Below are positions 44,440 through 49,387 of a stretch of 49,387 nt of DNA, piece after piece; the first letter of the stretch is position 1, and every line of letters begins with the position of its first letter. The position numbers and the translations under genes are program-made. This DNA is from Sphaerisporangium sp. Lineage in GTDB: Bacteria; Actinomycetota; Actinomycetes; Streptosporangiales; Streptosporangiaceae. The stretch lies in NCBI GenBank assembly GCA_025964675.1, contig JAOPYI010000065.1:1-49387 (forward strand), in the 5' to 3' direction. Under the pieces are notes generated by a model. That model did no database searches and was not told the DNA's origin. It worked only from the letters and a program-made list of their open reading frames with translations.

Positions 44440-46497
44440 TCACCACGAGGACGGCGCCGGCGGCGCGACAACCGGCGGGCGGTCGTCACAGGTGATGGTG
44501 TTCGGCAGCTCCCACGGGGCGAGCCAGGGCCCGGTGGTGCCGCCCCCGTCGTTGCCGCCGAGGTCCGTCAGCGAGAACTCCGAGCCGGCGGGCGTGAAGT
44601 GGAACGACCCGCAGTTGTTGACGCCGACCGCGCCGACGTTGCGGGCGTCAACGTTCTGGAAGGAGGCGGACCCCTTCACGCGGGCGCTCACCACCGAGGT
44701 GCCCGTGCCGTCGACCTTGATGTCCTTGAAATGGACGTTGGTGATCGAGTACAGGTCCTTCACCGGGAAGTCGGCCACCAGCATGATCGCGTTGTAGGTA
44801 TTGTCGAGGAAGTTGTCCCCGACCACCTGGATGTCCGCGTCGATGTTCTTCTCCAGCGCGTAGAACCAGATGGCTCCGAGGCCGATTCTCCAGTTCAGCT
44901 CGTACGTGCCGGCCCGGACCGTGGTGTTGTCGGTGATCCACAGGTGCCCGGTGAACGCCTCGGAGCCGAAGCGCGACCCGACGTGGATGGCGCTGCCCTC
45001 CCGGATCGGGTCGGCGATGAGGTTGTTCGAGACCGTGGTGTCCGTGCCGCCGTAGATGGCGATGCCATTCGCGAGGACCGGCGTCTGCACGGTGTTGTGG
45101 TCGAAGGTGTTCCCGGAGTCCGCGGTCTTCTCCGACCACATGGCGAGGCCGTCGTCACCGGTGTTGCGGATGAAGTTGTTCGACACGACCGAGTTGGTGA
45201 CGCCCGTGTGGAAGTTGAGACCGTCGGCGATCTGGTCGACGATGACGTTGTTCGTGATCCGCAGATTCGACATCGGTCCGTCGAACCACAGGCCCACCTT
45301 GGTGTGGTGGAAGTAGAGGCCGTCGACGGTCGAGTTGCTCAGCGCCCCGCCGATGCCGTTCACCTGGTCGTTGTCGATGCGCTCGCGGACGTCACCCTCG
45401 ATCGCGAAGCCGGACAGGTGGACGTTGTCGCTGCCACCGGCCGATGTGTACTTGCCGTAGAAGCCGACGCCGGTGTGCACCGAGTTGTCGGGGGCCGGGG
45501 TGCTGAGGGCGACCTCGTGGCCCTTGATGATCGTGTACCAGTTGCCGGCGCCCTCGATCGTCACGTTGTCGACGATGATGTGGCGGTTCACCTGGTAGGT
45601 GCCTGGCGGGATGTAGACCTTGAGGTTCTTCCGCTTCGCGAAGGCGATCGCCTTGTCGAACGCGTCGGCGGAGTCGCGCCGGCCGAGCGGGTCGGCGCCG
45701 AACGCCAGCACGTTCGCCGCGACGACCCTGACGTGAGGCGCGCCGACCAGCTGCGAGTCGAGCAGGTCGATGACCGTCCACGCGGCGTTGCTCCCGGCGG
45801 GCACCGTGAGCCGCACCTTGTCACCCGCCTGGTACGTCTTGCCGAGCACGAGGCGCTGCTCGTCGTAGAAGTGGTTCGGGCGGAACGGCTTCGTGATCGT
45901 CGGGGTGGGGGTCGTGGCGGCGGGCACGCAGGCGCACTCGGTGATCCACCAGTCAGGGTGCAGCAGACCGGCGTTCGGGTCGTTCGTGAACGGATACTGG
46001 TTGTACAGCCACGAGTACTGGGACGTGAGCGTCATGGCCTTCTTGGCCCGGCCGTTCACCGTGACGTCGAGCGGCGCGGTGATGCCCCCGCCGTTGGGCG
46101 AGTCCGGGATGCTGTAGCGCACGGTGATCGCGTTCGCCGCGCTCGGCAGCGTGAAGTCGACGTACTGTCCCGGCGTCAGCTTGACCGCCTTACGCCCCGA
46201 CGCCTCCGCCGGCAGCGTGTACGCGGTGCGGTCCGGGCCGATGACCGTGCCGTTCGTCGCGGCGCTCTCCGCCTCCTGCTCGGCGAAGTCCACACTGGCG
46301 CCTCGGCCCGCGACGAGCGACGGGTCGAGGGCCGCGCGCGTCACGACGGGGGTCGAGGCGGCGGTCGCGCCCGTGTCGGCAAGGGCCGTGCCGCCGAGCA
46401 CAACGCTGAGACCGACGGTGGCGGCGGTCACCGCTGCCGCGGTCCTTCGCGGTGGCCTGGACCACCTCGCTACAGCTCCTGTGATGCTGCGTGACAT
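44440..46497 (-). CDS. Secreted GH87-type alpha-1,3-glucanase (mutanase-like), beta-helix
   Basis: This 685-residue secreted enzyme has a signal peptide (TAAAVTAATVGLSVVLG, cleavage near ALA-DT), a sugar-binding-like domain at about residues 60-200 (EQEAESAATNGTVIG, LTPGQYVDFTLPSAAN), then a right-handed beta-helix. The helix has VLAFGADPLGRRDSADAFDK, VYIPPGTYQVNRHIIVDNVT and the Asp residues in QIADGLNFH and NTGDDGLAMWSE that match the catalytic Asp of GH87 glucanases. Its substrate is probably fungal or bacterial alpha-1,3-glucan. The ATG at 46497 has GAGAGAA upstream, a weak site. A LacI-like dyad at 46597-46628 may control it. Confidence 0.85.
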   Translation of the reverse strand: MSRSITGAVARWSRPPRRTAAAVTAATVGLSVVLGGTALADTGATAASTPVVTRAALDPSLVAGRGASVDFAEQEAESAATNGTVIGPDRTAYTLPAEASGRKAVKLTPGQYVDFTLPSAANAITVRYSIPDSPNGGGITAPLDVTVNGRAKKAMTLTSQYSWLYNQYPFTNDPNAGLLHPDWWITECACVPAATTPTPTITKPFRPNHFYDEQRLVLGKTYQAGDKVRLTVPAGSNAAWTVIDLLDSQLVGAPHVRVVAANVLAFGADPLGRRDSADAFDKAIAFAKRKNLKVYIPPGTYQVNRHIIVDNVTIEGAGNWYTIIKGHEVALSTPAPDNSVHTGVGFYGKYTSAGGSDNVHLSGFAIEGDVRERIDNDQVNGIGGALSNSTVDGLYFHHTKVGLWFDGPMSNLRITNNVIVDQIADGLNFHTGVTNSVVSNNFIRNTGDDGLAMWSEKTADSGNTFDHNTVQTPVLANGIAIYGGTDTTVSNNLIADPIREGSAIHVGSRFGSEAFTGHLWITDNTTVRAGTYELNWRIGLGAIWFYALEKNIDADIQVVGDNFLDNTYNAIMLVADFPVKDLYSITNVHFKDIKVDGTGTSVVSARVKGSASFQNVDARNVGAVGVNNCGSFHFTPAGSEFSLTDLGGNDGGGTTGPWLAPWELPNTITCDDRPPVVAPPAPSSW

Positions 46498-46596
46498 CGA
46501 ATGCTCGTTTCTCTCGGGGGGTGAACAAACACCTGCAGACGCTCGAGGCGGACGCATGACGGTGAGGTGACAGTAGGACGCCCGCGCCTCGTTCCA

Positions 46597-46628
46597 CAAG
46601 GTTCCTGCGAAATAGTTTCGTAACCTTG
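46597..46628 (-). promoter_or_regulatory. Nested dyad upstream of the GH87-type gene
   Basis: CAAGGTT and AACCTTG form the outer arms and CGAAA-TAG-TTTCG the inner dyad; the inner part resembles LacI-family operators. It lies 100 bases before the start. A related motif, GCAAGGTTTCCGCAAGC, occurs at 46682-46698. Confidence 0.45.
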
Positions 46629-47030
46629 CTCTTTAGCTGCGGTCGTCCCATGGTTTCTTGCGCCGACTGTCGCGAGTCGTTGCAAGGTTTCCGCAAGCTA
46701 TGACAAGCCATGACGAGCGCACTGGCTCAGCCACACGCTCTCGGGCACGACAATCCGGGCGGCGTTGCTGAGGCAGGCGTCCTGCCAGGCCGCACAGTCG
46801 CCTTGGAAACTTTGGCCTGCCTGGCTTGGCACACCCATGCGGAGGCCCAAGCCGCCACCACCCCGGTCCCGCACCGCCCACCGGCGATCCGAGATCCCCA
46901 CGGCATGAGGCGCGATATAAACCCCACTTCCGAATACGGCCTGATGGCTTTTGGAGGACGTTTCCGCGAGATTTCCGCATGCCGACGATGTGGCCCTCCG
47001 ACCTCGTTCCCGTGATCGCCCCGGGCCGAA
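46629..47030. other. Gene-free stretch
   Basis: No frame here looks like a gene. It contains the related repeat noted at 46682 and a weak inverted repeat, GCCAGGC with GCCTGGC (46784-46825). Confidence 0.4.
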
Positions 47031-47278
47031 TGCCTGACGGAACTCGCCGTTCTGCGGCAATGGTCATCCCGCGACGCCGACATCGTCCTCAGGGCTTTCG
47101 CTGATCCGTCCAACCGGCAATGGCATTGGCCGGCCCATGACAACCCTCGGTCAGGCGGCCAGGTGGATCGCTCAGTGGAGCGAGGGGCGGCAGGCGGAGA
47201 CCGACGCCTGCTGGGTAGTCTCTCGGGGGTTCTCCACCTCGATGGCTGGCATGACATACACCCGCACGCCACACTGAA
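47031..47278 (+). pseudogene. Frameshifted, truncated GNAT acetyltransferase remnant
   Basis: One frame reads LAVLRQWSSRDADIVLRAF and DPSNRQWHWPAHD, the N-terminal pattern of RimJ/RimL-type acetyltransferases. The next part, AARWIAQWSEGRQAETDACW, continues the same family in another frame, so a frameshift lies near 47150. The sequence then stops without the acetyl-CoA binding region. It is a decayed gene. Confidence 0.55.
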
Positions 47279-47316
47279 CTGCGCGATGGCCCTTCCTACT
47301 CCCAGACGAAGAGATC

Positions 47317-47793
47317 ATGGACGCCGATCAGCGACGACCCCGCCCACCGACCGAGTACGCTCTCATGCTCCTGGGCATCGCCTTGCTGGTCGGCGGTGCG
47401 GCCTGGCTGAAACGGGACTTCCAGCCGTCAAAGAAGATCTGGGCGCAACCCCCGCTGGACCTTCTCGGGTACCTGATCACTCATCCCGTGGCCATCCTCG
47501 GAATCATGTCCACCGGGATATACACGGTCACAGGTTCCATGGTGCTGTTCATGCTGCGCGAGGTGCGGCAGACGCGTCCTGCCCGGCAATACGCCGGAAT
47601 GTGCCTTACCCTGCTGGCTTTCGCTGCCGTGGTGCTCCTCGCGGCCTGGCTGACCCTCGGCGACGACGGGCCAAGCGGCGGGTACTCGTTCCTTCTCCTC
47701 GGACTCCTCCTGGCGAGCGGCATTCCCGGCGTTGTCGGGCTCGTACATGCTCTCTTCGCGTGGCGGAAGGAACGACAGGCGGGCTCGACATAA
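47317..47793 (+). CDS. Small integral membrane protein of unknown function
   Basis: This 158-residue protein has four clear hydrophobic segments (YALMLLGIALLVGGAAWL, LITHPVAILGIMSTGIYTV, MCLTLLAFAAVVLLAAWL, SFLLLGLLLASGIPGVVGLV). The charged loops contain KRDFQPSKK and REVRQTRPARQ. GAAGAG lies three bases before the ATG. No family is recognised. It sits alone between two decayed genes. Confidence 0.75.
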   Translation: MDADQRRPRPPTEYALMLLGIALLVGGAAWLKRDFQPSKKIWAQPPLDLLGYLITHPVAILGIMSTGIYTVTGSMVLFMLREVRQTRPARQYAGMCLTLLAFAAVVLLAAWLTLGDDGPSGGYSFLLLGLLLASGIPGVVGLVHALFAWRKERQAGST

Positions 47794-47989
47794 GGATTCT
47801 CCGTGACGAGGGGTCATATAGCGCTCGTGGAGCTTCTTCACCGAGGGCTTCTGTAATGGTGGAAGTCATCGCCGCCCATGACGACTTCGCCTTTGAAGGT
47901 GATCAGCGAGACTCCGCCGAAAACAAGCGGGGCCGACCTCTTCATCCACTTCGGCCTATTGAGGTCGCTCCAAGCTATCCGACACGGTG

Positions 47990-48245
47990 ATGATCAGCCG
48001 AGATGCCCGGGTGATTTAACTTTTTGGGTCCCTGGAACCGGTAACGCAGGATCCGGCCGATGTCCCGAAAGCCGGGGATACGCGCCATCACCCACATGCC
48101 CAACCGGCCTGATGCGGGCATCTTCGGCCGGTCGAGCCGCTGAACCCGGGTGTCCAGACCGCACGCCAGGTGCAGCACGGTGGCCTCACGGTGTCCGGTC
48201 AGGAACTCGGCGGTCCAGTCCCGCTCAAGGTCGCCTGATGAGGGC
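47990..48245 (-). pseudogene. Remnant of a class I SAM methyltransferase (TcmP/LCMT type)
   Basis: The frame reads DWTAEFLTGHREATVLHLAC then GLDTRVQRLDRP, the SAM-binding motif of this methyltransferase family. It then passes directly into GMWVMARIPGFRDIGRILRY, which fits the C-terminal end of such proteins. The central catalytic part is therefore deleted. No start or ribosome site is convincing. Confidence 0.5.
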
Positions 48246-48436
48246 CTGAGCAGGGAGATTCTGGGGCGACACCTGAAAACCCTTTGCTACTTCTGAGTTG
48301 GAGCGGCTACCTTGTCCGGGCCGCCGGTCGCCCCAGGCCGACGCCGTCGCCAAGGAGGTGTGCAGCAAATGCGCACGAATGGTCAGCAGTCAAACCCAGG
48401 TCCTGACACCTTCCACCTCCCCACGACGGAGACACC

Positions 48437-49318
48437 TTGTCCGTTCGCATCACTCCGCTGATCGACCCCGATGGCAGCCCGTCCAGCCACCGCCTGGCGT
48501 GGCTGGCATCCGACTCCGACGGAATCCCCGTCGGGTCGGCATTCCTGCGTCTTTTCACCAGCATTGGGCAGGACCACCTCGCCGAATTGGACCTGCATGT
48601 CCATCCGGCCGAGCGGCGAAACCGCACCGGCTCCCGGCTCCTGGAGGCGGCCGTGGCCGGTGCACGCCAGGACGGCCGACGCTGTGTCATCACCCAGGCC
48701 GAGGCCGGCTCTCCCGGCGACCGATTCCTGCCGGCCCGGGGCTTCCGCAGGGTCCTGACCCTGACCTTCACCCGCCTCCCATTGGCCGAGGCGGACATCA
48801 CGGCTCTCACCGAGATCACCGAACAGTCACATCCCGGCTATCGGCTGGCGTCATGGGAGGGTACGGTTCCTGACAGCCTCGCCGAGACGTTCGTCGCGTC
48901 GCGTCACGCCATGGACGACATGCCGATGGGCAGCACCGACTTCGGCACGGTGACCTGGGACCTGGAACGGGTCCGGGCCGCAGCCGAGGCCATCGAAAAG
49001 CGGGGTGACCTGCTGCACACCGTCGTTGCCATCGACGAGTCGGACGGCTCGATCGCTGGGTTCACTGAACTGGTGGTCCCCGGCGACGGCAAGGGTAATG
49101 GCCAGCACTACGGCACCGGCGTCCTCCCTGAGCACCGCGGGCATGGTCTCGGCCGCTGGATGAAGGCCGCCTCGATCCGGCAGGCCTTTGAGCGGCACCC
49201 GGACCTCGGTGGCCTGCTTACCGACACCGCCGACAACAATCCGTATATGAGGCACATCAACGACGCGCTCGGCTATGCGCCGACGCACACGACATTCGAG
49301 TACCAGCTCGATCTCTAG
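48437..49318 (+). CDS. Two-domain GNAT N-acetyltransferase
   Basis: This 293-residue protein has two GNAT domains. The first (residues about 5-115) has DLHVHPAERRNRTGSRLLEA with the acetyl-CoA loop, and the second (about 130-290) has GTGVLPEHRGHGLGRWMKAA and DTADNNPYMRHINDALGY. Such tandem enzymes resemble mycothiol synthase-like and related acetyltransferases, but this is not MshD by clear signature. The TTG start at 48437 has GGAGA four bases upstream. A hairpin at 49326-49356 ends the unit. The substrate is unknown. Confidence 0.88.
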   Translation: MSVRITPLIDPDGSPSSHRLAWLASDSDGIPVGSAFLRLFTSIGQDHLAELDLHVHPAERRNRTGSRLLEAAVAGARQDGRRCVITQAEAGSPGDRFLPARGFRRVLTLTFTRLPLAEADITALTEITEQSHPGYRLASWEGTVPDSLAETFVASRHAMDDMPMGSTDFGTVTWDLERVRAAAEAIEKRGDLLHTVVAIDESDGSIAGFTELVVPGDGKGNGQHYGTGVLPEHRGHGLGRWMKAASIRQAFERHPDLGGLLTDTADNNPYMRHINDALGYAPTHTTFEYQLDL

Positions 49319-49325
49319 GAACGAC

Positions 49326-49356
49326 GGGGGCCGGCCATCGTCCTGACCCGGCCCCC
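49326..49356 (+). terminator. Hairpin terminator after the two-domain acetyltransferase
   Basis: GGGGGCCGG (49326-49334) pairs perfectly with CCGGCCCCC (49348-49356), starting seven bases after the stop codon. No T-run. Confidence 0.7.
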
Positions 49357-49387
49357 CACAACCGCGAGTTCTCCCGGGCTCCGCTTC

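Noticed and set aside
44422-46494. A long open frame opposite the GH87-type gene
   Set aside because: It has no signal peptide or domain, while the glucanase on the minus strand has both.
46727-47272. A minus-strand gene of about 180 codons
   Set aside because: It shows no protein-like pattern, and its far end overlaps the acetyltransferase remnant read on the plus strand.
47878-48249. A plus-strand gene of about 120 codons
   Set aside because: It runs opposite the methyltransferase remnant and has no domain or ribosome site.

Overview
The window is a stretch of a G+C-rich actinomycete chromosome. Codon third positions are mostly G or C, GTG and TTG starts are common, and the block tRNA-Thr, tRNA-Met, rpmG, two MaoC-type hydratase genes, murB is a gene order known from actinobacteria. 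Two very large ATP-binding LuxR-type regulators, an XRE/DUF5753 regulator paired with a small ATPase, and secreted GH25 and GH87 enzymes fit a sporulating soil genus such as the Streptosporangiaceae. That family assignment is inference; no phage, integrase, insertion sequence, CRISPR array or rRNA was seen.

Layout. 1-1,015: two tandem clpP genes (the second cut by the left edge), with a structured promoter region and a decayed sensor-kinase fragment behind them. 1,574-10,760: a tightly packed minus-strand operon, dnaK-grpE-dnaJ/cbpA-cbpM-like-clpB-thioredoxin-reductase-like-GNAT, with several overlapping stop and start codons. 11,139-15,596: a large LuxR regulator and a divergent whiJ-like pair (ATPase and XRE regulator). 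15,756-21,750: a degenerate PfkB kinase and a probable methylated-amine locus (dimethylglycine/sarcosine dehydrogenase, choline-kinase-like protein, APC permease) with a shared operator-like site. 21,831-27,933: lipB, a PspC protein, a LURP-one-like protein, a YbhN-like membrane protein, a TetR regulator with a large nested dyad, and hrpB.

28,021-31,500: deoC, a full aldehyde dehydrogenase, an overlapping 69-residue Cys-containing small protein, and a short aldehyde-dehydrogenase-like protein without the catalytic Cys. 31,769-36,243: a small basic protein, a second large LuxR regulator and murB. 36,374-38,180: the conserved hydratase/rpmG/tRNA block. 38,325-43,160: a small unknown gene and a run of MarR, MFS exporter fused to carboxypeptidase-regulatory-like repeats, a YceI protein carrying the same repeat type, and a second MarR. 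43,467-46,497: a secreted GH25 muramidase and a secreted GH87-type alpha-1,3-glucanase, convergent and separated by two strong hairpins. 46,500-49,387: a gene-poor end with two decayed genes, a membrane protein and a two-domain acetyltransferase.

The most interesting points are: the chaperone operon that also carries a thioredoxin and a cNMP-domain flavoprotein lacking the redox CxxC; the exporter-repeat fusion and its YceI partner, sharing an extracellular-type repeat across two genes under tandem MarR-like sites; the overlapping Cys-containing small gene between two aldehyde dehydrogenases; and a PfkB protein whose catalytic Asp is Gly.
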